DNA from: an uncultured Brevinema sp.
Lineage (GTDB): Bacteria; Spirochaetota; Brevinematia; Brevinematales; Brevinemataceae
Length of the DNA stretch: 7,816 nt
Assembly (NCBI GenBank): GCA_947036575.1
Contig: CAMQSH010000086.1
Location: 1-7,816 of the forward strand
Direction: 5' to 3'
The notes under the pieces were generated by a model that did not search any database, was not told where the DNA came from, and was given only the letters and a program-made list of their open reading frames with translations. Made by a program: the position numbers and the translations under genes. This document shows positions 1-5,585 of this stretch, in pieces (the stretch's first letter is position 1; each line of letters begins with the position of its first letter).

Positions 1-60
1 AGAAAAAAATTCATAAAAACTACCTATTATCAAAGATAATATCGATAAAGAATAATAATA

Positions 61-110
61 TTAAATAAAAAAAGTGCTGAATAGTACACAAAGGAGAGTC
101 TTAAATAAAA
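61..110 (+). repeat. Leader-like relic of an ankyrin cassette with orphan RBS
   Basis: The segment resembles the leaders of ankyrin gene 2 and tpiA: an AAATAAAAA run, an imperfect hairpin at 74-89 (GTGCT, loop GAAT, then AG-TA-CAC), and a strong Shine-Dalgarno AAAGGAG at 90-96. No start codon follows at a usable distance. Instead, positions 94-110 are identical over 17 nt to the 3' end of ankyrin gene 2 (3691-3707), including its stop codon. The simplest reading is an ankyrin cassette collapsed from its RBS to its stop by recombination. The similarity is short and AT-rich, so chance is not excluded. Confidence 0.4.
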
Positions 111-163
111 TCATATTAATATAAAAAGAATCACAGCATTATAGCAGGTTTTCATTCGATAAT

Positions 164-199
164 AAACACACCTTAGAGAATATTCTAGGGTGTGTTTTT
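164..199 (+). terminator. Rho-independent terminator
   Basis: Arms at 165-177 and 184-196 form a 13-bp stem with one G-T wobble around a 6-nt loop (GAATAT), followed directly by a T run (195-199). It ends a rightward transcript entering from outside the window and insulates the TPR-GNAT unit. The stem core, ACACC..TA with its complement, resembles that of the terminator at 5541-5585. Confidence 0.85.
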
Positions 200-222
200 G
201 GAGTGGGATAACACTAATGGGT

Positions 223-251
223 TTGTAAATTCTAGAATTGTAAGATATAAT
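223..251 (+). promoter_or_regulatory. Sigma-70-type promoter of the TPR-GNAT unit
   Basis: A -35 TTGTAA (223-228) and a perfect -10 TATAAT (246-251) are separated by exactly 17 bp. Transcription would begin near 258, about 30 nt before the TPR minigene start, and lies just after the upstream terminator. Confidence 0.65.
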
Positions 252-289
252 TAGAATAAATGAGAAAAAGTAAATAAAAGGAGCTAAAC

Positions 290-469
290 ATGATAAGAAT
301 GGTCATTATGATATATAAAATATATAGAAGTGTAGTTTATATCAACAAAGGCGAATATGATGAAGCTATTAAAAACTATAATAAGGCTATAGAAATCAAG
401 CTACATTTAACAGAAACTTATAGTTATAGTTATATAGATGAGGCTTATAACAATAAAAGGGGAGTATAA
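290..469 (+). CDS. Single-TPR minigene, probably a relic of a TPR protein
   Basis: The 59-residue product has one clear tetratricopeptide motif at about residues 15-45, with the core GEYDEAIKNYNKAIEI and a Tyr-rich start of a second helix pair ending in AYNNKRGV. TPRs are helix-turn-helix protein-binding modules that normally occur in arrays, so one repeat is unlikely to fold as a scaffold alone. The start has a good Shine-Dalgarno (AAGGAG, 7 nt spacing) and a matched promoter upstream. The stop TAA shares its last A with the ATG of the next gene, so the two are probably translationally coupled. The short length and the unusual N-terminus (MIRMVIMIYKIYRS) suggest a truncated remnant that may now act mainly as a leader peptide for the acetyltransferase. 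The translation and motif are seen directly. The leader role is inference. Confidence 0.6.
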   Translation: MIRMVIMIYKIYRSVVYINKGEYDEAIKNYNKAIEIKLHLTETYSYSYIDEAYNNKRGV

Positions 470-1002
470 TGTCCCCATATATTTTTGAAACGGAAAGACT
501 TGGTTTTCGCTTTTGGCAAAAAAAAGATACAAATCCTTTTATTGCTTTGGGGCAAGATGTTGAGGGAATGATTTTTTTCTCACGCACTTATGCTCCTTCA
601 GAATCTTATGCTAAAATGTGTGAACATATTATCTTTTTAGAAGATCATGGCTATGGTTTTTGGGCTGTCGATTATAAAGCAACAGGTGTATTTATTGGTA
701 CAATAGGCTTTAATCATCCTAGCATTCAAGCTTTTTTTACTCCTTGTGTACAGATTGGTTGGTGTTTACAAAAAGAATATTGGGGACAAGGACTTGCGAC
801 AGAAGGGGCAAAAGCAGCTCTAGAATATATAACAAAAAACAGTAATCTTACAGAAATATATTCCTATACCTCTAAAGATAATCAAGCCTCTATTAAAGTA
901 ATGCAAAAAATACAGATGGAGTTTGTTGATGAATTTGTACCAACAAATGGCGATGAACAAATCAAATATGTAGCTTTTCGTAAGCTTTTAAATAAAAATT
1001 AA
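469..1002 (+). CDS. GNAT family N-acetyltransferase (RimJ/RimL-like), copy 1
   Basis: The 177-residue protein fits the usual length of the RimJ/RimL-type (Acetyltransf_3) branch of GNAT enzymes, which transfer an acetyl group from acetyl-CoA to an amine such as a protein N-terminus or a small molecule. It opens with the typical ETERLGFRFW strand. Residues 61-66 (GYGFWA) form the central beta strand. The acetyl-CoA pyrophosphate-binding motif A is seen at about 96-113 (IGWCLQKEYWGQGLATEG, with the Q-x-x-G-x-G/A-type loop). A C-terminal SIKVMQKIQMEF helix-strand matches the family's N-x-x-S-x-x-x-x-x-K-x-G-like end. The start ATG overlaps the TPR minigene stop and has an AGGGGAG ribosome site. 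No signal peptide or membrane segment is present, so it should be cytoplasmic. The substrate cannot be told from sequence. Confidence 0.88.
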   Translation: MSPYIFETERLGFRFWQKKDTNPFIALGQDVEGMIFFSRTYAPSESYAKMCEHIIFLEDHGYGFWAVDYKATGVFIGTIGFNHPSIQAFFTPCVQIGWCLQKEYWGQGLATEGAKAALEYITKNSNLTEIYSYTSKDNQASIKVMQKIQMEFVDEFVPTNGDEQIKYVAFRKLLNKN

Positions 1003-1016
1003 AGTAAGGTTTTATC

Positions 1017-1580
1017 ATGCTAATCAACAATACAAAATATCTCTTTGAATCAGAACGTTTGGGATTTCGTTATTGGGAAGATGAAGATAGCGATTTTTAC
1101 ACTTCTTTGTGTCAAGATAAAAAAGTGATGGAGTTTTTTCCTCATATTCCTTCTGTATCAGAAGCAAAAGGAGAGATGTTTTATATTGATGATAAATTAA
1201 GAACGGCTGGTTTTGGGTTTTGGGCAGTAGAATTAAAAGAAACACAAGAGCTAGTAGGTGATATAGGAATGCAAAAAGTCCCTTTTGAATCTTTTTTTAC
1301 ACCAGCATTTGAAATAGGATGGCGAGTTGCTCATAAATATTGGAGACAAGGATTTGCTAAAGAAGGGGCATCTCGTATCTTGGAGTATGCTCTCGAAAAA
1401 AATATCACGAACAAAATCATATCCTATACCGCAAAACAAAATATTCCCTCCCAAATACTCATGCAAAAGTTAGAGATGATATATTTGGGGGAATTTAATC
1501 ATCCTCATTTAGATGAAGATCACCCTTTGGCTAAACATCTTTTATACGAAAAAACAATACAAAATCACAATAAAAACTGA
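1017..1580 (+). CDS. GNAT family N-acetyltransferase (RimJ/RimL-like), copy 2
   Basis: The 187-residue protein is a paralogue of the preceding GNAT and shares its layout: SERLGFRYW near the N-terminus, GFGFWAVE at 65-72, FFTP at 93-96 and motif A at about 100-117 (IGWRVAHKYWRQGFAKEG). The C-terminal HPHLDEDHPLAKHLLYEK is the ending expected in this branch. It begins 14 nt after copy 1, with a modest TAAGG ribosome site 7 nt before the ATG, so both are likely on one mRNA. The last residues (about TIQNHNKN) run past the normal family end. Their DNA, read in another frame, encodes the N-terminus of the decayed DUF1349 gene that follows, so the natural stop seems to have been lost at a recombination junction and replaced by an out-of-frame TGA. 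Catalysis should be unaffected, because the core is complete. Substrate unknown. Confidence 0.87.
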   Translation: MLINNTKYLFESERLGFRYWEDEDSDFYTSLCQDKKVMEFFPHIPSVSEAKGEMFYIDDKLRTAGFGFWAVELKETQELVGDIGMQKVPFESFFTPAFEIGWRVAHKYWRQGFAKEGASRILEYALEKNITNKIISYTAKQNIPSQILMQKLEMIYLGEFNHPHLDEDHPLAKHLLYEKTIQNHNKN

Positions 1581-2033
1581 TCCTAAAACAGATTTTTGGC
1601 AACGCACTTATTATGGATTTAGGAACGATAATGCACCTCCCTGTTGATGAAAACAGAATTTAACAGTAACCATCGTTTTGATCAGTGTGGTGTTATTATT
1701 TATCAAGATAGTGATAATTGGTTTAAATTCTCTGTAGAATATGAAAATTACGAGTATCAAAGATTAGGAAGTTTCGTGACGAATCATGGATATTCCGACT
1801 GGGCACCCCGTAATATTCCAGCCGAACATAAAGTTGTATATTATAGATTGAGTAGACGGGAAAGTGATTTTTGTATTGAAAGTTCTTATGATGGAATCAA
1901 TTTTAAACAGATAAGGATTTTTTATTTGTTTGAAGGTAGTGGTAGTATACAGATAGGTCTCTACACTTGTATCCCTGAAGAAATCTCTTTTACGTCTACT
2001 TTTACAGAATGTAAATGGTTGGCTCATAAATAA
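1564..2033 (+). pseudogene. Decayed DUF1349 (concanavalin-A-like lectin/glucanase fold) gene
   Basis: From 1564 the reading frame encodes ITIKTDPKTDFWQRTYYGF and then RNDNAP, the characteristic DUF1349 N-terminus, ending at TGA 1645-1647. Around 1638-1640 the homology moves to another frame (LLMKTEFNSN..) and continues to the stop at 2031-2033, through FDQCGVIIYQDSDNWFK, GYSDWA, YYRLSRR and DFCIESSYDGINFKQIRI. A one-base loss in a family-typical APALL segment would explain the shift. About ten residues that the family normally has between LLMKTE and a second KTEF also seem missing. The 3' frame could in principle be read from TTG 1644 or ATG 1647 (128 residues), but no Shine-Dalgarno precedes either. 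The family (relatives are annotated 'regulation of enolase protein 1') is a beta-sandwich of uncertain function. The frames and stop are seen directly. The missing segment is judged from family memory. Confidence 0.72.
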
Positions 2034-2085
2034 ACAACAATATATTTTAAGAAAAGAGTGATCTTAGATATTTTTCAATTTCAAT

Positions 2086-2114
2086 TTGAAAGATTTTATA
2101 AAATAACTTATACT
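2086..2114 (+). promoter_or_regulatory. Sigma-70-type promoter of ankyrin gene 1
   Basis: A -35 TTGAAA (2086-2091) and a -10 TATACT (2109-2114) are spaced by exactly 17 bp, 40 nt before the ankyrin gene 1 ATG. The same block recurs before ankyrin gene 3, which supports a functional promoter. Confidence 0.72.
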
Positions 2115-2139
2115 ATATAGATAATTATACTTAGAAAAT
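2087..2139 (+). repeat. Duplicated 53-bp promoter segment, copy 1
   Basis: This 53-nt stretch matches 3724-3776 at 50 of 53 positions with no gap. It includes the -10 element, the spacer and about 25 nt downstream of the -10. The identity stops abruptly at both ends, as expected for a copied promoter module shared by paralogous genes. Confidence 0.85.
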
Positions 2140-2154
2140 GATTTGAGGGTTAAT

Positions 2155-2781
2155 ATGAAAAAGATAGGCTTATTATTAGTATTACTAAATATCATAGCTT
2201 GTGGAGATAGAGAGGCTGGAATACTTGAAGCTGCTAAGATTGGGGATTTGGCTAGAGTACAAACTTATATAGAAAAAGGTGTTAATATTAATTCCCAAGA
2301 TGAAGATGGTCTCACAGCTTGGACATGGGCTTCACGAAAGGGACACTTGGAAGTAGCAGAATATCTTATAGCGAAAGGAGCTAAAAAGTTTGATCCCAAA
2401 CTAGATAAAGAATTGCTATTAATGATACAACAAAATGATGACCTTGAAAAAGTAAAAGAGCTTATAGAAAAAGGTGCTAATATTCATGCTATAGATGAAA
2501 ATAGTGATTCTGTCTTGATGCAAGCTTCCTTTAATGAACATTTAGAAATAGTAGAATACTTAGTAGAAAATGGAGCTGATCTTAATTATCAGAATAAAAA
2601 TGGTATCACAGTCTTGATGCAAGCTTCCTATTTGGAACAGTTTGAAATAATAAAATATCTTGTAGAAAATGGTGCGGATGTCAATCTTCAAGGTCAATAT
2701 GATTATACAGCTTTAGGTATAGCTTCAGAACTAAAATATACAGAAGTCGTAGAATATTTAGAAAGCAAGGGTGCAAAATAA
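2155..2781 (+). CDS. Ankyrin-repeat lipoprotein, ankyrin gene 1
   Basis: The 208-residue protein begins with a lipoprotein signal (MKKIGLLLVLLNIIAC) whose lipobox IIAC puts the lipidated cysteine at position 16. The mature part, about 22-208, is six ankyrin repeats, helix-loop-helix modules of about 33 residues that bind proteins. The best are at about 118-150 and 151-183 (VLMQAS..., EYLVENGAD). The repeats at 55-80 and 85-115 are more divergent. Two adjacent repeats share an identical 19-nt stretch exactly 99 nt apart (2512-2530, 2611-2629), so the array grew by whole 33-codon units. ATG 2155 is chosen over an in-frame TTG at 2143 because it has GAGGG at the right distance and gives a clean signal peptide. 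It is expected to be membrane-anchored outside the cytoplasm. The partner is unknown. Confidence 0.88.
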   Translation: MKKIGLLLVLLNIIACGDREAGILEAAKIGDLARVQTYIEKGVNINSQDEDGLTAWTWASRKGHLEVAEYLIAKGAKKFDPKLDKELLLMIQQNDDLEKVKELIEKGANIHAIDENSDSVLMQASFNEHLEIVEYLVENGADLNYQNKNGITVLMQASYLEQFEIIKYLVENGADVNLQGQYDYTALGIASELKYTEVVEYLESKGAK

Positions 2782-2815
2782 AAATCTGATTTCAAAAACA
2801 ATATTGAAAATATTT

Positions 2816-2845
2816 AAATAAAAACAAGTATCATAGATACAGAGG
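2816..2845 (+). promoter_or_regulatory. Leader hairpin module before ankyrin gene 2
   Basis: This 30-nt segment matches 4711-4740 before tpiA at 27 of 30 positions. It contains a 5-bp hairpin at 2828-2840 (GTATC, loop ATA, GATAC) directly before the ribosome site AGAGGGA. The tpiA copy has GTGTC-ATA-GACAC, so one base pair differs on both sides and pairing is kept. A possible promoter for ankyrin gene 2 (TTGAAA 2804-2809, TATCAT 2829-2834, 19-bp spacer) overlaps the hairpin but is weak. Confidence 0.55.
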
Positions 2846-2853
2846 GATTTAAT

Positions 2854-3705
2854 ATGAAAAATATAGGTTTATTATTGGTATTACTAAATATTATAGCTTG
2901 TGGAGATAATACAAAAGAGAAAAATTCTACAACTGAAAAAATTGAAGAAGTAGTAGAAATTATAGATACAACACCCTATGACAATATGTCGCTTGATGAA
3001 AAAAATGAGGCTTTAGTAGTCTCTTCAAGTAATGGAGAGCTTGAAGCCGTAAAAGGTTTGATTGCTAGTGGGGCTTTTGTAGATTTTAAAGATGAGTTTG
3101 AAATGACACCATTAATGGCTGCTTCCTATAGTGCTTCTTATAACACAGATGACAAATACTTGGAAGTCGTGAAGTATCTTGTTGCCAAAGGTGCAGATGT
3201 TAATATCACTACTATTAAACATGATTACATAGATACAGCTTTGACTATGTCTATACAACATGGTGGAGAGAGTCCAGAAGTTGTAAAGTTTCTTATAGAC
3301 AGTGGAGCTGATACTTCAGCTGTTTTTAAGAATATGTATGATTATAACGGTAATACAGCATGGGGAGAAGCTATAGAATATGGATCTATAGAGATCATAA
3401 AATATCTTGTTGCCAAGGGTGTTGACACCAATAATACCACGATCTTTGACTGGGCAAGAGTTGGGTGGTTAGAAAAAGTGCAAGAATGTGTAAAGAATGG
3501 TGCAGATGTTAATGCTATAATAAAAGATAATGGCTTTACAGCCTTGATGGGTGCTTCAGCGGCTAGAAATTTAGAAATAGTAAAATACTTGATCGAGAAT
3601 GGAGCTGATATTAATATTCAAAATCAATTTAACTATACAGCTTTAGATATTGCTAAAGAAAGTGAAGATACTGAAATTATAGAATACCTAGAGAGTCTTA
3701 AATAA
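2854..3705 (+). CDS. Ankyrin-repeat lipoprotein, ankyrin gene 2
   Basis: The 283-residue protein has the same lipoprotein signal as ankyrin gene 1 (lipobox IIAC, Cys16). The first 18 codons match at 50 of 54 bases, with only one amino-acid change. Residues 19-48 are a charged, Thr-rich linker (for example TKEKNSTTEKIEE) that would hold the domain away from the membrane. About seven ankyrin repeats fill 49-283, some irregular: the one near 84-118 carries an insertion (SYNTDDK) and the 197-222 repeat is short. The best repeats are near 101-118 (LEVVKYLVAKGADVN) and 228-257. It ends in a capping half-repeat (YTALDIAKES to EYLESLK) like those of its neighbours. The start has AGAGGGA 7-8 nt upstream. 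A scaffold or binding role outside the cytoplasm is inferred from the family. No catalytic domain is visible. Confidence 0.88.
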   Translation: MKNIGLLLVLLNIIACGDNTKEKNSTTEKIEEVVEIIDTTPYDNMSLDEKNEALVVSSSNGELEAVKGLIASGAFVDFKDEFEMTPLMAASYSASYNTDDKYLEVVKYLVAKGADVNITTIKHDYIDTALTMSIQHGGESPEVVKFLIDSGADTSAVFKNMYDYNGNTAWGEAIEYGSIEIIKYLVAKGVDTNNTTIFDWARVGWLEKVQECVKNGADVNAIIKDNGFTALMGASAARNLEIVKYLIENGADINIQNQFNYTALDIAKESEDTEIIEYLESLK

Positions 3706-3722
3706 AAACAAGTGTCTTAGGT

Positions 3723-3751
3723 GTGAAAGTTTTTATAAAATAACTTATACT
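3723..3751 (+). promoter_or_regulatory. Promoter of ankyrin gene 3 (duplicated module)
   Basis: The -10 TATACT (3746-3751) and 17-bp spacer match the ankyrin gene 1 promoter, but the -35 is GTGAAA (3723-3728) because the copied block starts one base inside the hexamer. This copy should be somewhat weaker. It leaves a long leader of about 120 nt. Confidence 0.62.
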
Positions 3752-3776
3752 ATATAGATAAAGATACTTAGAAAAT
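3724..3776 (+). repeat. Duplicated 53-bp promoter segment, copy 2
   Basis: Matches 2087-2139 at 50 of 53 positions. Just upstream, 3700-3715 looks like the start of the AAATAAAAACAAGTGTC leader module, so the promoter block appears joined into a leader at about 3716-3723. Confidence 0.85.
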
Positions 3777-3791
3777 ATATAATAAAATAGG

Positions 3792-3824
3792 AATACAGAT
3801 TCTTTAATATAAAAAATCTGTATT
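3792..3824 (+). promoter_or_regulatory. Stem-loop in the ankyrin gene 3 leader
   Basis: Perfect 10-bp arms AATACAGATT (3792-3801) and AATCTGTATT (3815-3824) enclose a 13-nt AT-rich loop. No T run follows, so it does not look like an intrinsic terminator. It sits in the leader about 54 nt before the ATG, followed by a small AGAC-AATA-GTCT hairpin (3826-3837) and a GC-richer stretch with two CGCTA copies (3846-3850, 3854-3858). It could affect mRNA stability or ribosome access. No known riboswitch was recognised. Confidence 0.5.
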
Positions 3825-3877
3825 AAGACAATAGTCTCACAGCTACGCTAGTTCGCTATTCTCTAAAGGAGTTTAAT

Positions 3878-4684
3878 ATGAAAAAAATAGGCTTATTATT
3901 AATGATCTTAGGGGTGTTTAATCCCTTATATGGAGATATTGTAAAGTTTGCTGAAAAAGGGAAATTAACAAAAGTACAAGAATGCATACAAAAAGGTGTG
4001 GATATTGAGACTAGAGGTAAGTATGGTTGGACAGCATTAATAATTACTTCTCAAAAAGGACATTTAGATGTTGTAACATATTTAGTAGAAAATGGAGCTA
4101 ATATTAATGCTAAAAGCGATAATGGAGCATCTGTATTGATGAATGCTTCAGGGGAAGGACACTTAGAAATAGTAAAATATTTAGTTGAAAAGGGTGTTGA
4201 TATAGAGGCTGTGAATAATAAGGGTGGTACTGCATTAATATATGCTTCACTAGAGGGGAAGTTAGAGGTAGTAAAATTTTTAGTAGGAAACGGAAGTTCT
4301 ATTGATGTTAAAGATAGCTATAATTTAACTGCACTGATGTGGGCTTCACGAAGAGGGTATTTAGATATAGTAACATATTTAATAGATAACAATGCTGACA
4401 TTAATACGAAAGGAGAACATGGGCAACCCGCTTTGATGTTTGCTGCACAAGAGGGGCATTTAGAAGTAGTAAAATACTTGGCAGAAAAGGGTGCTGATGT
4501 TGATCCTGTTTCTGATAATGGTTGGACACCTCTAATGGAAGCTGTTTCACACGGAAACTTGGAAATGACAAAATACTTGGTTGAGAATAGAGCTGATATT
4601 AATGCTAAAAATAAAGATGGTCAAACAGCTTTAGATCTTACAAAGAATGGTAGTGTTAAGAAATACTTAGAGAATCTTAAATAA
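3878..4684 (+). CDS. Secreted ankyrin-repeat protein, ankyrin gene 3
   Basis: The 268-residue protein has eight ankyrin repeats in an almost perfect 33-residue register, beginning near residues 20, 50, 83, 116, 149, 182, 215 and a final half-repeat at 248. Typical cores are GHLEIVKYLVEKGVDIE and GHLEVVKYLAEKGADV. The N-terminus keeps the same first residues as the other two ankyrin proteins (MKKIGLLL) but continues MILGVFNPLYGD without a cysteine, so the lipobox is lost and a signal-peptidase-I cut after G19 (LYG before D20) is likely. It would then be soluble in the periplasm or released, unlike its lipidated neighbours. The ATG has a strong AAAGGAG site with a 6-nt gap. No terminator is seen before tpiA, so readthrough into tpiA is possible. 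Binding role inferred from the fold. Partner unknown. Confidence 0.88.
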   Translation: MKKIGLLLMILGVFNPLYGDIVKFAEKGKLTKVQECIQKGVDIETRGKYGWTALIITSQKGHLDVVTYLVENGANINAKSDNGASVLMNASGEGHLEIVKYLVEKGVDIEAVNNKGGTALIYASLEGKLEVVKFLVGNGSSIDVKDSYNLTALMWASRRGYLDIVTYLIDNNADINTKGEHGQPALMFAAQEGHLEVVKYLAEKGADVDPVSDNGWTPLMEAVSHGNLEMTKYLVENRADINAKNKDGQTALDLTKNGSVKKYLENLK

Positions 4685-4710
4685 AAAAATACTAAATAAA
4701 AACTCAAAAT

Positions 4711-4740
4711 AAATAAAAACAAGTGTCATAGACACAAAGG
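4711..4740 (+). promoter_or_regulatory. Leader hairpin module before tpiA
   Basis: The second copy of the 30-nt leader module lies here, with a 5-bp hairpin at 4723-4735 (GTGTC, loop ATA, GACAC) immediately before the AAAGGAG ribosome site. No convincing promoter was found between ankyrin gene 3 and tpiA. Confidence 0.55.
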
Positions 4741-4747
4741 AGAAAAT

Positions 4748-5524
4748 ATGAAAAATTTAATGGCTGGAAACTGGAAAATGCACAAAACTATCGCTGAAGG
4801 CGTAGCATTTGTCAATGAATTAAAAGCACAATTACAGGACAGACCTGATCGTGGCGTACTCTTATGCGTACCTTCCACCATGCTCCATGCAGTCGCAACA
4901 GCGGCTAAAGGTTCTGCAATCATGGTAGGATCTGAAGATATGTACTTTGAAGAAAAAGGTGCTTTCACAGGCGAAATTTCTCCTTCTATGGTTAAAGACA
5001 CAGGTGCTACTGCAACATTAGTAGGACATTCCGAAAGACGTGTGATCTTTGGGGAAACTGACCTTATAGTAAATAAAAAAATTAAAGCTGCACTAACTCA
5101 TGGACTTTTACCAGTATTATGTATTGGCGAAAGCTTAGAAGAGCGTGAAGCTGGAAAATTAGAAACTGTTCTTTCCACACAAATCAAAGGTGGGCTTGAA
5201 GGGATTTCTGCTGCTGATGCAAGTAAAATTGTAATTGCTTACGAACCTGTTTGGGCTATTGGAACTGGTAAAACAGCTTCTCCTCAAGATGCAGATGATG
5301 CTCATGCAATGGCTCGTAAACTTGTAGCTAATCTTTATGGACAAGAACTAGCTGATAAGATGATGATCCTTTACGGTGGATCTGTAAAAGCTGACAATGT
5401 GGATGAATTAATGGCTATGAAAAACATCAATGGAGCTTTAGTTGGTGGAGCATCCCTCGAAGTAGAAAGCTTTACTCGTATTGCTAATTTCACTTGTAGT
5501 GAAAAATGTTCTTGCTCTAAATAA
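4748..5524 (+). CDS. tpiA: Triosephosphate isomerase
   Basis: This glycolytic TIM-barrel enzyme interconverts dihydroxyacetone phosphate and glyceraldehyde 3-phosphate in the cytoplasm, normally as a dimer. The 258 residues are about the usual length. All catalytic landmarks are present: AGNWKMH with Asn8 and Lys10, the electrophilic His94 in GHSERR, the base Glu166 in AYEPVWAIGTGKTA with the flexible phosphate-closing loop, and the phosphate-binding GGSVK and GALVGGASL segments. FEEKGAFTGEIS is also typical, although the preceding residues read GSEDMY rather than the common GAQNM. The C-terminus carries an extra CSEKCSCSK tail with three cysteines after the usual last helix. The ATG has AAAGGAG 5 nt upstream. 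The codon choice looks more ordered than in the flanking ankyrin genes, as expected for a highly expressed core gene. Confidence 0.97.
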   Translation: MKNLMAGNWKMHKTIAEGVAFVNELKAQLQDRPDRGVLLCVPSTMLHAVATAAKGSAIMVGSEDMYFEEKGAFTGEISPSMVKDTGATATLVGHSERRVIFGETDLIVNKKIKAALTHGLLPVLCIGESLEEREAGKLETVLSTQIKGGLEGISAADASKIVIAYEPVWAIGTGKTASPQDADDAHAMARKLVANLYGQELADKMMILYGGSVKADNVDELMAMKNINGALVGGASLEVESFTRIANFTCSEKCSCSK

Positions 5525-5540
5525 TTTCTTAAAAAACTAT

Positions 5541-5585
5541 AAAAAAATACACCCTAGCTTTAAGTTAGGGTGTATTTTTTTTATT
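5541..5585. terminator. Bidirectional rho-independent terminator
   Basis: TACACCCTAGCTT (5548-5560) pairs with AAGTTAGGGTGTA (5562-5574), with one wobble pair and a realistic loop of about five bases. It is flanked by an A run on the left and a T run on the right, so it works on both strands. It separates tpiA from the convergent DUF6056 gene. Confidence 0.9.

Larger units (their letters stand above)
1..289. other. Gene-free leader region at the window start
   Basis: No convincing coding region was found here on either strand. The stretch holds a small AT-rich inverted repeat at 25-41 (7-bp arms around AAA), a leader-like relic at 61-110, a rho-independent terminator at 164-199 and a sigma-70-type promoter at 223-251. 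The terminator points rightwards, so it probably ends a transcript that began left of the window. Nothing else could be supported. Confidence 0.6.

Noticed and set aside
25..41. AT-rich inverted repeat as a terminator
   Set aside because: The 7-bp stem has a single G-C pair and no T run follows, so it would not terminate transcription.
396..2027. Several - strand frames of 60-90 residues opposite the TPR, GNAT and DUF1349 region
   Set aside because: They lie antisense to supported genes, show no recognisable domain and lack ribosome sites.
2079..2091. 13-nt palindrome TTTCAA-T-TTGAAA over the -35 of ankyrin gene 1 as an operator
   Set aside because: The left half is absent before the copied promoter of ankyrin gene 3, and AT-rich DNA gives such palindromes easily.
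2143..2154. Upstream TTG start for ankyrin gene 1 (adds MRVN)
   Set aside because: ATG 2155 has the GAGGG ribosome site at correct spacing and yields the signal peptide shared with genes 2 and 3. The TTG lies before that site.
2155..4684. CRISPR-like or other spaced repeat array
   Set aside because: The periodicity is the 33-codon ankyrin repeat inside open reading frames. There are no constant repeats with unique spacers.
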